NCBI GenBank assembly: GCA_022616415.1
Contig: JAKEEU010000046.1
Location: 1-34,551 of the forward strand
Direction: 5' to 3'
From: Candidatus Zhuqueibacterota bacterium
Lineage (GTDB): Bacteria > Zhuqueibacterota > Zhuqueibacteria > Zhuqueibacterales > Zhuqueibacteraceae
DNA length: 34,551 nucleotides
Below are positions 23,928-32,904 of the stretch, piece by piece. Positions within the stretch are counted from its first letter, which is position 1; every line of letters begins with the position of its first letter. The notes below the pieces were generated by a model. The model saw only the letters and a program-made list of their open reading frames with translations, was not told the DNA's origin and did no database searches. Made by a program: the position numbers and the translations under genes.

Positions 23928-24398
23928 TCAGGTTCTCGCCATGGATAGGCTGTTGGTCGAAAAAATATGATACCGCAAGCAGGGGAAATGTTTGGATGGG
24001 AATAGAGCTACGATAATTGTAACGACGGCAATTTCTTTGATGTTCTGAAAATCTTGGTCGTGTGACCAGAGAGGGCATTGCAATTTTAATGTGAGGGCAA
24101 GAAGATCGGCATCGGTTGGGTCGCGTTTGCCAATCAGTTCAAGGGCACGACTTTTCTGTTCATCGAAAAAGGCATCTTGGTAAGCTACTATTGGAAACAA
24201 TTCAAAAGCTTGCAAAACTCTTTCTTGCGGTACGCCGGTTTTGACAGAGATCAAAGGAATGTACCGTTTCACCTCCCAAGTCTTGCGCTCGGTAGTGAAA
24301 AAGCGAAAGTGGGCTGCATATATGATCCCGCGCGCTTTTCCACCAAGCAAGGCCGAGATCATCTGATTAGTATCAATTGTAAAGATCTGCTTACTCAC
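23928..24398 (-). CDS. PIN-domain toxin, C-terminus possibly frameshifted
   Basis: The GTG at 24398 overlaps the antitoxin gene by eight bases. The product shows the PIN nuclease layout: DTNQMISALLGGKARGIIY (first acidic site), an acidic middle region, RDPTDADLLALTLKLQCPLW and SHDQDF (later Asp sites). PIN toxins cleave RNA and are held off by the partner antitoxin. Family members usually end soon after SHDxDF plus one beta strand. Here, after KEIAVVT, the chain runs on for about 30 residues of unrelated composition (IIVALFPSKHFPCLRYHIF...). The alternative frame after VV would give QLS and a stop at once, so a one-base change may have removed the original stop. The nuclease core is intact. 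Confidence 0.8.
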   Translation of the reverse strand: MSKQIFTIDTNQMISALLGGKARGIIYAAHFRFFTTERKTWEVKRYIPLISVKTGVPQERVLQAFELFPIVAYQDAFFDEQKSRALELIGKRDPTDADLLALTLKLQCPLWSHDQDFQNIKEIAVVTIIVALFPSKHFPCLRYHIFSTNSLSMART

Positions 24399-24789
24399 GC
24401 GGCAAAGCCCTGCGAAATCGATTAAAATCCTCTATAATTTCTTCTTCACTGATTCCGGCCCGGGTTAAACCCGCGCGGATTTCGTCGGTCACAGCATAAA
24501 CAAATTCTTTGTCCTTTTCTGCCTGAATTTTCTCTTCCAGAATCTCGACGATAAAGCTGCGCAAGTCATCTATGCCGGCGGCGCTGGCAAGCGCTTGAAG
24601 CTGTTTAACAAGCTCATCGGGAATGTCCGTGATTTCGTCTTCTTTCTTGCGATGAGAAATGTCGGGGGAGTCCCACTCATCCAAAAAGGTGATCAGGACT
24701 CGATGCTTTTTGCTGGTTTTGACCGTTTCAAGCGGCTGTATGCTTTTGCCATCATACACGCCTTCAATGGTTAATAGTCGAGCCGACAT
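24391..24789 (-). CDS. Antitoxin partner of the PIN toxin
   Basis: I start at ATG 24789 (MSARLLTIEGVYDGKSIQPLE), which has TTGGAG upstream; an earlier in-frame start adds an unlikely segment. The 132-residue protein opens with a small beta-rich domain (LLTIEGVYDGKSIQPLETV...HRVLITFLDEW), typical of DUF104/DUF2281-like antitoxins that bind DNA. A helical part follows (DELVKQLQALASAAGIDDLRSFIVEILEEKIQ). Its C-terminal segment (EEEIIEDFNRFRRALPRE) probably covers the toxin's active site. The eight-base overlap gives the usual antitoxin-first operon with translational coupling. It probably represses its own promoter, which would lie in 24790-25130, where I see only AT-rich sequence. Confidence 0.8.
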   Translation of the reverse strand: MSARLLTIEGVYDGKSIQPLETVKTSKKHRVLITFLDEWDSPDISHRKKEDEITDIPDELVKQLQALASAAGIDDLRSFIVEILEEKIQAEKDKEFVYAVTDEIRAGLTRAGISEEEIIEDFNRFRRALPRE

Positions 24790-25132
24790 GATGAACAACT
24801 CCAAATAATATGAATTGAACAACCAGCTTTTGCCTAATAGCAGAGGTGCTGGCAAAACGGATTGGCATTCAAAGATTTATAACAAGCCGATTTAAATATA
24901 AGCCAATAATCCGACAATATCAAGATTCAATTTATGCATTTTATGCATTGAAAAAAGCGGCGTTCACACGGGAATAAATTTCGCTTCTCCGCGTAACATG
25001 AGTAAATGATTTTGTATAAGTTTACATGGCGCGGGCTGCGTGCGAGGCAGAGGCATAAATTTCATGAAGAGGCAACTCCAGCGTCTGGTCTTCGATCAAA
25101 CTTCGTCTAATCCTGCCCATTGACGCAAGTCT

Positions 25133-26170
25133 CTAAAGCAGCGGTGGCGATTGCTCGTACACGTGCGAGGTGAATTGCCCGTTCGTCTCGGTTGAGTTGC
25201 CGTTTCTGGTTTGCTCTGCAAAGTAATCGCGGACGCGCACGATGATGTCGTCGAGATTGGTCTTGGGCGCGTAGCCGATCAGTTTTTTGATCTTGGTGAG
25301 ATCAGGCACACGCCGCGCCATGTCTTCAAAACCCTGCTCGTAAGCTTCTTCATACGGCACGTTGACGATTTCGGATTGGCTGCCGGTGAGGGCCTTGACT
25401 TTCCTGGCCAGGTCCATGATGGTGATTTCTTCGTTGCTGCCGATATTAAAAATTTGGCCGACGGCTTCAGGGTGATTGGCCAGCGCGATCATGGCATTCA
25501 CCACGTCGCCGACGTAGCCAAAGCAGCGCGATTGTGTGCCGTCGCCATAGACGCGAATAGGCCGATTGCGCATGGCCGCTTGCACGAAACGCGGGACCAC
25601 CATGCCGTATTGGCCGGTTTGCCGCGGCCCCACCGTGTTGAACAAGCGCACGATCACGACCGGCAATCCCTTCTCTTTCAAATACGCCAGCGCCAAAAAT
25701 TCGTCGATGGCTTTCGAGCAGGAATAGCTCCACCGGCTCTTGGTGGTCGGCCCAAGAATGCGGTCGTCATCTTCGTTGAACGGGACTTTGCTGCTCTTGC
25801 CGTAGACTTCCGAGGTCGAGGTGATGAGCACTTTTTTCTTGTAGCGGTTGGCGATCTTGAGCACGATTTCGCTGCCCATAATGCAGCGTTCGATCACTTC
25901 GACGGGCCGGTTGACGATCAATTCGACGCCGACGGCGGAAGCGAGGTGATAGATCATGTCGCACTCGCTGACCAGCCGGTCCATCACGGCTTCGTTCATG
26001 ATCGTCTCGATGGCAAAGCGGAAATGCGGAAAGGCGCGGATGTGCGCGAAATTCTCCATGCGGCCGGTGGAGAGGTCGTCGATGATGGTGACGTGCTGCC
26101 CCCGTTGCAACAACGCTTCGGCGAGGTGAGAGCCGACGAACCCGGCGCCGCCGGTGATGAGCACATGCAT
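25133..26170 (-). CDS. NAD-dependent nucleotide-sugar epimerase/dehydratase (extended SDR)
   Basis: The 345-residue enzyme has the extended short-chain dehydrogenase layout: glycine-rich GGAGFVGSH (residues 7-15) for NAD, IIDDLSTG, YHLASAVGV, TSTSEVYG with the catalytic Thr/Ser, and YSCSK as the YxxxK dyad. Later motifs RLFNTVGPRQTGQYGMVVPRFV and FNIGSNEEITI place it near UDP-glucose 4-epimerases, GDP-mannose dehydratases and UDP-glucuronate decarboxylases; the exact sugar cannot be fixed. It acts in the cytoplasm in surface polysaccharide or glycosylation precursor synthesis. GGGAG lies nine bases before the ATG. The last 25 residues (TRNGNSTETNGQFTSHVYEQ) look like a non-conserved tail. Confidence 0.9.
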   Translation of the reverse strand: MHVLITGGAGFVGSHLAEALLQRGQHVTIIDDLSTGRMENFAHIRAFPHFRFAIETIMNEAVMDRLVSECDMIYHLASAVGVELIVNRPVEVIERCIMGSEIVLKIANRYKKKVLITSTSEVYGKSSKVPFNEDDDRILGPTTKSRWSYSCSKAIDEFLALAYLKEKGLPVVIVRLFNTVGPRQTGQYGMVVPRFVQAAMRNRPIRVYGDGTQSRCFGYVGDVVNAMIALANHPEAVGQIFNIGSNEEITIMDLARKVKALTGSQSEIVNVPYEEAYEQGFEDMARRVPDLTKIKKLIGYAPKTNLDDIIVRVRDYFAEQTRNGNSTETNGQFTSHVYEQSPPLL

Positions 26171-26273
26171 GAAAGGGTCTCCCTTTACTATTTAAGCAAT
26201 GCCTGGCATCATAGAAAGTTCTTGCGGACAAACGCAGAGAATGAAATCCACGTCTGTCCATTAGGTCCGCACC

Positions 26274-26336
26274 CTATTCGATCAGTACCATCTTCTTTGT
26301 CGCCGTAAAATTGCCGGCTTGCAATGACCACCCAGA
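26274..26336 (-). pseudogene. Out-of-frame relic of a C-terminal sorting tail
   Basis: In a different frame from the gene it overlaps, the minus strand reads SGWSLQAGNFTATKKMVLIE and a stop. This closely matches the ends of the two large secreted proteins in the window (YRLQAGSFVATRKMLLAK and YRLNAGSFTTTKKMLFAK). A stop codon lies just upstream in this frame, so the rest of the sorting domain is gone. It suggests a former sorting domain that has been deleted and shifted out of frame. Confidence 0.6.
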
Positions 26337-26989
26337 TTTTCATTTTGTTCAATTTGACCCGTCTCCGAAGTCGCCAGGTGAAAGAATAAAATCTTCGGGT
26401 TGGCGGCAAACACATCTCGATAGTGCACGTCGTTCGAGCCATGGTCGATGGTCAGTTCCTCAGGCGGGATTGATTCCCCGGTAAAAAAATGGAAATGATG
26501 GGTGTTGTATCCAGACACCGCATTGATGACGGCAAAGTCATAGCCAAGTTGATCATGAAGCAGCGCCTGTAAATCCAATGACTTGGCGTTGCATCCGACG
26601 TTAAAGACCGCCGGATAAATCAACTGGGGATTCGCGTAGCTCGATTTAATGGTATAATAAAGTTGAAACGCCCGGAATGGCGGTCGATAGTGTTTGCCGT
26701 GGCGGTAATTGTGAATCTTCGCAAAGTATTTTCGCAGCAATTCCTCTTGATTGCCGGCCGACGGAAGATGGTCGGCGCGAATGACTTCCACCCAGATTTC
26801 AGCGCCAACATTTCCTTGGTGACTGGTGTAAACATCGCCAACGCGATCGCCCCACTCGCCATCCAAATCCATGAAAAGATTTTGCTCGACTACGATTTTC
26901 ACCAAATTCTGAGCGCTTGCCAACGATCCCCAGAAAATGACAAGCGCGAGCAAGCTCATCATCCTCATGAGACGCATTGCCATGAACAT
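26282..26989 (-). CDS. Secreted protein of unknown function, altered C-terminus
   Basis: The 235-residue product has a signal peptide (a Met/Leu-rich core ending LASAQ) and no family I recognise. The mature part contains VVEQNLFMDLDGEWGDRVGDVYTSHQGNVGAEIWVEV and later NTHHFHFFTGESIPPEELTIDHGSNDVHY, consistent with a small beta-rich extracellular domain. The last about 30 residues (SETGQIEQNENLGGHCKPAILRRQRRWY) do not look like the rest. Here the +1 frame encodes a sorting tail, so the original C-terminus was probably different. ATG 26989 or the in-frame ATG 26983 could be the start, next to GGACAAGGA. It lies 111 bases upstream of the epimerase gene on the same strand. Confidence 0.65.
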   Translation of the reverse strand: MFMAMRLMRMMSLLALVIFWGSLASAQNLVKIVVEQNLFMDLDGEWGDRVGDVYTSHQGNVGAEIWVEVIRADHLPSAGNQEELLRKYFAKIHNYRHGKHYRPPFRAFQLYYTIKSSYANPQLIYPAVFNVGCNAKSLDLQALLHDQLGYDFAVINAVSGYNTHHFHFFTGESIPPEELTIDHGSNDVHYRDVFAANPKILFFHLATSETGQIEQNENLGGHCKPAILRRQRRWY

Positions 26990-27158
26990 CCTTGTCCTCT
27001 CAGACCTTTAAAAGTTCTGCGTGCCTGCAAAGCTATAATTTTTTCAACTCGTGTGAAAGGGTGAACTTTAAAATAGAAAATCCATTGGAAAAATGCAAGG
27101 AATAACCGGAAAGAAAAGTAATCTCTCAGATTATGGGTAGGTCGACGAGATGCCGATA

Positions 27159-27188
27159 TGGAGTGCAAAACTTTCGTTTTGCACTCCA
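27159..27188 (-). terminator. Hairpin downstream of the large SGNH protein gene
   Basis: A perfect 13-bp stem, TGGAGTGCAAAAC/GTTTTGCACTCCA, with a four-base loop lies about 40 bases past the stop of the minus-strand gene. No T-run follows on that strand. It could be a terminator, an RNA 3'-end stabiliser or a member of a dispersed hairpin family. Confidence 0.5.
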
Positions 27189-27226
27189 AGCTCACCTCGC
27201 TAAAATTGATGCAAAAACGTTTTGCG

Positions 27227-30200
27227 TTATTTTGCCAGCAACATCTTCCGGGTCGCCACGAAGCTCCCGGCCTGCAAGCGATAGAAATAAACTCCTGAAG
27301 GCGCCGGCCGGCCGGATTGATCACGGCCATCCCAGACAACAGTGTGATAGCCGGCTGGCTGTTGACCACTCATCAGCTTCCGCACTTCCTGCCCGAGCAT
27401 GTTGTAGATCGTCAAGCTCACTTGCACCGCTCTCGGCAGTTGATAACGAATTTGCGTCGTCGGATTTCCCCCACCAAAGGCGGAGGATGTCGCTTCGCTC
27501 CCAAAAGGGTTCGGATAATTCTGGCTCAGGTCAAACGCTTCCGGCAGCGCCACATTCACCACAATGGGGCCGTACAACGTTACGTTGCCGTGTTTATCCA
27601 GGGTTTCCAGTTTGTAATAATAACGCGCGCCGGTTTCGGCGGTGATGTCGAGATAACCATAGTTGCCGTCGCGATTGGCGGGAATGAGCCGTTCATTGAT
27701 TTTGGCATAATGGCCGTTCTGACTTCCACCGCGCAGCACGTTAAAGCCGGCGTTGTTGATCTCGCTGCCGGTTTTCCAGCTCAGCTTGACGCCTGGCCCT
27801 TCACCAACTTGCGCGGCGAAGTTGACTAGTTCAACCGGAACTTTGATGCTCCACACCGTGCGCACGGTGTCTTCGAGATCGAAGACCAGCGCTTCAACTG
27901 TGTTCCACTGCAAGTTTCCGTGGAAGTCAAAGGTGTTGGAGATGGAGCCGGCGAACACGCCATTGAGGTACCAACGATAGCTCAACACATCCCCATCCGG
28001 GTCGGTAGCTGTGACCTGCATGCGCAAGGTTGCGCCTGGCTGCGCCAAGGTGGTGTCCAGTCCGTTTTGGTGATTGCCAACCGGGAAGCGGCTGATAATC
28101 CTCGGCGGTTGATTGCGATTCTGCACGTCGATAATAACGATTTCTTCGTCGACCCCGCCACGCGTGTCGTAGGCGAGAAAACTCACTTCGTAGCGCCCGG
28201 CGCTGTTGCCGTCGGTCTGCCAAGCAAAGGTGCGTGTGCCAAGGGAATCAAACGTAGATCCCGCCGGCAGATTTTTCGCGCCAAAGCGAATCGGGTCATT
28301 GTCATCGTCAGCCGCGCTGAGGCTGAAGCGAATTAAATCGTACTCCATGGCGCGCCAATCCGGCAAGTCGTCAATAATCGGAAAGTTGTTGTCGAAGCCG
28401 GTGGCACTAAAAATAACCGGCGAGTTGGCAAGGCTATTTTTGATCGCTCGGGCTTGGTTGCTTCCCGGCGAGGCGCCGAGCGTCCAGCGCGCCGAAGCAA
28501 TGCCGTTGGTATCTGAAATCGCGATCGGCACGTCGATTTGACCACCGCCCGCGGTCACGACGAAATTGACCTGCACCCCGGGCACGGGATTGCCCAAGCC
28601 ATCGCGCACTTGAACCTGAAGCGGGAAATTCAACGGCTTGCCCTTGGTGCCGTTCTGATTATTCGTGCGTTCCACCACGTGTATGCTCGAGGCATCCAAA
28701 GGGCGCGCATAAGCTTGCATAATCAGCGGCGAGCCGGCCAAGCCTTCGGAGCTGACGCGCACTTTGCGCCAGCCGCTTTGCGAGCCGAAATCTACTTTAG
28801 CCGAAGCCAGGCCGGTGCTGCCGGTCATCACGTAATTATCCGTCAACGTGCCGGCGCCTTCGATCAATTCAAAAATCACCGGAACGCCCTCAACGCCATG
28901 GCCTTGTCGATCCACCGTCTGCACCACCAAAGGCTCAGACTGGGAATTGGCGTCGCCATAAACCGGGTTCCCGCTCATCAGGAGCATGGCGGAAGCTTCC
29001 CCCGGATTGGCCTGCGCTTGGAAATCAATCGGCGAGCCGCTGAGACCCGCGGATTCGGCGCGCAAAACATTCAGTCCGACGTCAAGGCCGAGACGCCAGT
29101 TGGCTTTGACTTCGCCGAAGGCATCGCTAGGCAACGCAATCTGGCGCTTCTCATTCACGAAGCCATTGCCAAGTGTTATGCTGAAGGTTACCGGCACGCC
29201 CCAAACCGGACGATCGTAACTGTCGGCCACTCGCACGACGACTGGCTGGGCTAAAACTTCACCTACCGTTCCTTGCTGTGAATTGCCGGAGATCATGGCC
29301 AATTTTGCCGGCTGCGGCGCAATCGCGCGCGCCAGAAAGAGAAACGGCGAATTGGACAGGCCCGGGGCGCTCACGCGAATGCGGTTTTCTCCCGGCGTGG
29401 GACCGCAAATATAAATGATTCTGGCAATACCGGCGCTATCGGTTTTAACCGGGAGCGACCCGAAAAGTTGGCCGGAAACGGGGTCAACCAACTTGCCGCC
29501 GCCCTGCTCAACGTTTATTTGCACCTCGTAGTTCGCCACACCGTTGCCGTTTTTATCACCAATCTTGACGACCAGTGGCGCTGGCAACGCCGAATTCACA
29601 TTGCCGGTTTGATCGTTGCCATCCAATACGGTCAAATTGCTGGCCTCTACAGTTGTCACCGTCACGTTGGCGCTGCGGGTAATGTCGATGCCGCCGATGA
29701 TCTTCGCCGTGATCGTTTTTATCCCGGCGCGGGTGCTGGTGAAACTGCCATACGCCTTGCCTTGGGCATCGGTGGGATTTGCCGGCTGCTTCTCATCATT
29801 GCCTTCGCCGGAGACGTCAAAATTGACCGGCACACCGGCAATGGGTAGGCCCAATTTATCGCGTACATTGATCGTGACGTGGCAGATGGTTGCGCCGTCT
29901 GCCGGCATGGTGGAAGGACTCGCTTCAACGAAAGAGCTATCCGCGCTCGGCGAACCCGGAGCCGCAGACGCGACAAATTCACTTGGCGAGCCATCAATCG
30001 GATTCATGCCATCCACTCGCGCTTCGACCTTGTTGATGATCTGTGTGGCGCCCAAAGTAAGAATCGTCGAGGCCTCGCCGTTGACGTTGGTCAAAACCGG
30101 CTGCTGTTTTGAGAGCGTACCACTGCCCGCCGTTACCACGAACGTCACCGGATAGTTTGCCACTACGTTTTTATAACGGTCTTTCAAGCTTACCACGAAG

Positions 30201-32770
30201 GGGTTAGCCAGAGGCGCGCCCGGCGTTCCTTGCTGGCCGTCACCTGAAACCTTGAGCATGGTGGCCGGCGTCGCATTTTTCCCGAGCGCGGAGAAAATGA
30301 TCGGCGATTCGCTCAGACCAGCCACTTCCGCCTGCACCTTATTCTCACCGGCAGTCGTGTCCAGTTTCAAGTAGGTAAAAGCTTGCCCAAGGCCGTTGGT
30401 CATGCGAATGTCGTTGGCAGCATTCGAGGTCACGAGCGAGCCGTTGCCTTGAATCACTGCGAAATTAACCGCAACCTCCGGAACCGGGCTTCCGTTCACG
30501 TCAGTCACTTGCACAGCCAAGGAATCGCGCAGCACCGCGCCAACCTCCCCTTCCTGGTCGTTGCCTGAAATGTAAAGCAGGTTGGCGGGTTTTCCGAGGT
30601 CGGCAACGAGCGTGAAATCATCGATATTATTTTTTAAATTGCCGCGCAACATCACTCCGCTATAAAGGTTCCCGGCGTTTCCCTGCTGTTTCTGAGAATC
30701 TGTGGCGACCGCGTCAAGCTTGCCGTTAACGAAGTAGCTAAAATGATGTCCATCGCCGTCAGTCCGGAGCACGACGCGCACTGAATCGCCGGCAAATGGG
30801 CCGGGCTGCGTCGCCGGAACGTCAGTAATGGATTCTGCGGGTGCACCATTGACAATCGTCCACAAAGTGAGGAAGGGACGAAAAACTTGTCTGAACAGCA
30901 GGTAACCGTTGGCGGTAGTGGAGGTATCGTCCAGCATCAAGGCGAAGCCGCCCTCGTTAATGCCTGGCGCATCGGCGCTCTGACCCCATTTATAGCTCAC
31001 TTCGGTGGGATTCTTCAGCTTTTTAAAGACGGCCATATAGTTCCAATCCGGCGCCGTGGCCGTGTTGGAGAGCTCGCCGTTGACGATCTTGATCTCCGGA
31101 CTGGCCTTCCAATTCGGCCCAAGCTGGCTCCGGTTGAAATCGTCCTGCGCGAAAACACCCAAGGCCGTCGTCGCCGCCGGCACATTTGAAAGCGGTGAAA
31201 ACGAAAAAACTTCATCGGCGGCCTTGATCGCGAAGTAATACGTGGTGCTGGGTTTCAGCCCCGAGACCAGAAAAGTTTCCCCGGTGCCGGGAGCCTTTGG
31301 CGCCGGCAATCCCACGACTGCGGTCGCTTGATAAAAATTGGCATCAGTGATCGGAACGGCGCCATAGCGCAAATCGTACTTTGCCGCCGGCCCACCCCCG
31401 TCCCCGTCGTCACCAGGGGCCGTCCAGCTTAAAAACACGGTGGTCGCGGTGACGTTAGTAACCGCCAGATCCGTTATGGCCCCTGGCGGGATATCATCCG
31501 AGCTCTCCGGAGAAAGATTGAAATCGTCAATGTTGTTGCTCAAATTGCCTTTGAGCATAACGCCGGAAAATGTTGTTGGCGCGTTGCCTTCGCGTTTATC
31601 GCTATCGGTTATCCGGCCGTCAAAAAGGTCGTTGATGTAGACATCGAAGTGGTGTCCGCTCGCGTCCGAGCTCATGACGACTTTAAAGGTATCACCCGCT
31701 TTGGGAAAAGGACGGGAAGCCGGGATATTCTGCTGCACCGGAATAGAGGGCTGCCCGTTCTCGATCGTCCATAAGCTCAAGCCGGAAGGCTCGCGAAATA
31801 TCAAATAGCCATTGGCTTCCACCGCGGCCTTATCCAGCCCCAAGGCAAGTCCGCTTTCGCTAATTCCGGCTTGATCGGCCGCGCTTCCCCATTTGAAGGA
31901 AACCGCTTGCGGATTGCTCTGCGCCGCATAAATTGCGATTTGATCCCAGGCATAAACATTCGAGGTGTTGTCCATTTCGTTGTTGACAATCTGCAAGGCC
32001 GGCGTCGCCACCCAGGTGGCGCCAAGCTTTGATCGATTGAAATTATCCGTCACCGGCGCTCCGGTCTCGGTCAGCACAATCTGAATGGCATTAAAAAACA
32101 CTTCGGCCATCAAAGCGTAGCCGCTGTCATTCGGATGTTCGAAGTCAGCCAGGTAATCGGCTTGCCAATTGGGATTCGCTTTGAACACCAGGTTGTTGCC
32201 GGCGAAAAAAATGGTGTAGCCATTTTGGTGTTTTTGCTTCACCAGCGCCTGGATCAAAGCATTGAGCGCGGTCGTCGTGTCATCATACTGGTCGTTTCGG
32301 GGGACGAGCGAAGAAACCAAAATTTTAATCGCAGCATCGAAGTCGTGAATTTCGTCAACGATGCTTTCGATTTCCAAAATGGTGCTCGTATTCGGCTGGT
32401 CCTGCGAAATATCGTTGGTCCCGACGTGCAACAAGACCACATCCGGTTGCGTTGCATTCAGATAGCTAAAGATATTGGTCTCGATTTGATCGGCGCGCCA
32501 ACCGCCATGGCCTTCGTGATCGGCATCGAAGCCGGCGCCGTCGTTGAGTGTTCCCACAAAGTCAAAGTTGATTCCGGCGCCGGCAAGCAAGCTCGCCAAG
32601 TCATCACGATACCCACCCACGGCTCCATCCACGACTGTCGATCCCACACCGTGCGTGATCGAGTCCCCCAAAGGCATAATTTTGACCTGAGCCTGGCTCG
32701 ACATTGCCGTTCCCAACACCGCCAGCAACACCACCGGCAGGCGATTCACCAGGCGTAAAAAGCACTTCAT
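27227..32770 (-). CDS. Giant secreted SGNH/GDSL hydrolase with Ig-like repeats and C-terminal sorting domain
   Basis: The 1847-residue protein has a signal peptide (ending SSQAQ), then an SGNH hydrolase domain (about 29-235): GDS37IT, VGGYRDD, GTN119D and D209-F-E-H212 supply the Ser, Gly, Asn and Asp-His residues of this esterase fold. Two related jelly-roll-like modules (DNFNRSKLGATW... and DDFNRSQLGPNW...) flank a fibronectin type III domain. Next come about seven Big_1/invasin-like Ig domains, recurring every 90-110 residues (ISGNDQEGEVGAVL, VSGDGQQGTPGAPL and similar), cadherin-like or putative Ig modules and a fibronectin-like domain. The FlgD-like sorting tail is ...IYNMLGQEVRKLM...SGVYFYRLQAGSFVATRKMLLAK. 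A likely role is a surface-bound or released carbohydrate esterase. An AAGGAGG box precedes the ATG. The sorting motif carries a 12-residue insertion. Confidence 0.9.
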   Translation of the reverse strand: MKCFLRLVNRLPVVLLAVLGTAMSSQAQVKIMPLGDSITHGVGSTVVDGAVGGYRDDLASLLAGAGINFDFVGTLNDGAGFDADHEGHGGWRADQIETNIFSYLNATQPDVVLLHVGTNDISQDQPNTSTILEIESIVDEIHDFDAAIKILVSSLVPRNDQYDDTTTALNALIQALVKQKHQNGYTIFFAGNNLVFKANPNWQADYLADFEHPNDSGYALMAEVFFNAIQIVLTETGAPVTDNFNRSKLGATWVATPALQIVNNEMDNTSNVYAWDQIAIYAAQSNPQAVSFKWGSAADQAGISESGLALGLDKAAVEANGYLIFREPSGLSLWTIENGQPSIPVQQNIPASRPFPKAGDTFKVVMSSDASGHHFDVYINDLFDGRITDSDKREGNAPTTFSGVMLKGNLSNNIDDFNLSPESSDDIPPGAITDLAVTNVTATTVFLSWTAPGDDGDGGGPAAKYDLRYGAVPITDANFYQATAVVGLPAPKAPGTGETFLVSGLKPSTTYYFAIKAADEVFSFSPLSNVPAATTALGVFAQDDFNRSQLGPNWKASPEIKIVNGELSNTATAPDWNYMAVFKKLKNPTEVSYKWGQSADAPGINEGGFALMLDDTSTTANGYLLFRQVFRPFLTLWTIVNGAPAESITDVPATQPGPFAGDSVRVVLRTDGDGHHFSYFVNGKLDAVATDSQKQQGNAGNLYSGVMLRGNLKNNIDDFTLVADLGKPANLLYISGNDQEGEVGAVLRDSLAVQVTDVNGSPVPEVAVNFAVIQGNGSLVTSNAANDIRMTNGLGQAFTYLKLDTTAGENKVQAEVAGLSESPIIFSALGKNATPATMLKVSGDGQQGTPGAPLANPFVVSLKDRYKNVVANYPVTFVVTAGSGTLSKQQPVLTNVNGEASTILTLGATQIINKVEARVDGMNPIDGSPSEFVASAAPGSPSADSSFVEASPSTMPADGATICHVTINVRDKLGLPIAGVPVNFDVSGEGNDEKQPANPTDAQGKAYGSFTSTRAGIKTITAKIIGGIDITRSANVTVTTVEASNLTVLDGNDQTGNVNSALPAPLVVKIGDKNGNGVANYEVQINVEQGGGKLVDPVSGQLFGSLPVKTDSAGIARIIYICGPTPGENRIRVSAPGLSNSPFLFLARAIAPQPAKLAMISGNSQQGTVGEVLAQPVVVRVADSYDRPVWGVPVTFSITLGNGFVNEKRQIALPSDAFGEVKANWRLGLDVGLNVLRAESAGLSGSPIDFQAQANPGEASAMLLMSGNPVYGDANSQSEPLVVQTVDRQGHGVEGVPVIFELIEGAGTLTDNYVMTGSTGLASAKVDFGSQSGWRKVRVSSEGLAGSPLIMQAYARPLDASSIHVVERTNNQNGTKGKPLNFPLQVQVRDGLGNPVPGVQVNFVVTAGGGQIDVPIAISDTNGIASARWTLGASPGSNQARAIKNSLANSPVIFSATGFDNNFPIIDDLPDWRAMEYDLIRFSLSAADDDNDPIRFGAKNLPAGSTFDSLGTRTFAWQTDGNSAGRYEVSFLAYDTRGGVDEEIVIIDVQNRNQPPRIISRFPVGNHQNGLDTTLAQPGATLRMQVTATDPDGDVLSYRWYLNGVFAGSISNTFDFHGNLQWNTVEALVFDLEDTVRTVWSIKVPVELVNFAAQVGEGPGVKLSWKTGSEINNAGFNVLRGGSQNGHYAKINERLIPANRDGNYGYLDITAETGARYYYKLETLDKHGNVTLYGPIVVNVALPEAFDLSQNYPNPFGSEATSSAFGGGNPTTQIRYQLPRAVQVSLTIYNMLGQEVRKLMSGQQPAGYHTVVWDGRDQSGRPAPSGVYFYRLQAGSFVATRKMLLAK
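27467..27502 (-). other. 36-bp in-frame insertion within the NYPNPF-NPTTQIRY sorting motif
   Basis: The paralogue at 32905-34551 reads NYPNPFNPTTQIRY. Here the sequence is NYPNPF, then GSEATSSAFGGG, then NPTTQIRY, so exactly 12 codons are added after the Phe. The added DNA contains GGAGCGAAGCGA, which is partly self-complementary. Everything on either side aligns. Confidence 0.75.
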
Positions 32771-32830
32771 GCTTAACCTCCTTGTCCAAACACAAAAAAT
32801 TTCCTGTTTCCACTCAGGCCAAATGACATC

Positions 32831-32897
32831 TATGTAAATCGTAAAACGTAATACGCAACACGGTACGTGTTACGCATTACGTTTTACACATTACGCC
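32831..32897. repeat. Opposed heptamer array, TTACGNN type (second locus)
   Basis: Left units (32831-32865) are TATGTAA, ATCGTAA, AACGTAA, TACGCAA and CACGGTA. The spacer is CGTG (32866-32869). Right units (32870-32897) are TTACGCA, TTACGTT, TTACACA and TTACGCC. The period is exact throughout and the arms are inverted. In another register, 32841-32861 pairs with 32867-32887 with two mismatches. It lies about 60 bases upstream of the giant hydrolase start and eight bases past the stop of its paralogue. It has the same unit consensus as the array at 93-149, over 32 kb away. Confidence 0.8.
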
Positions 32898-32904
32898 ATT
32901 GACC

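Noticed and set aside
23861..24016. 51-codon plus-strand frame starting MLEQIINKVRQEK with AAGGA upstream
   Set aside because: It is antisense to the PIN gene, short and without a recognisable family.
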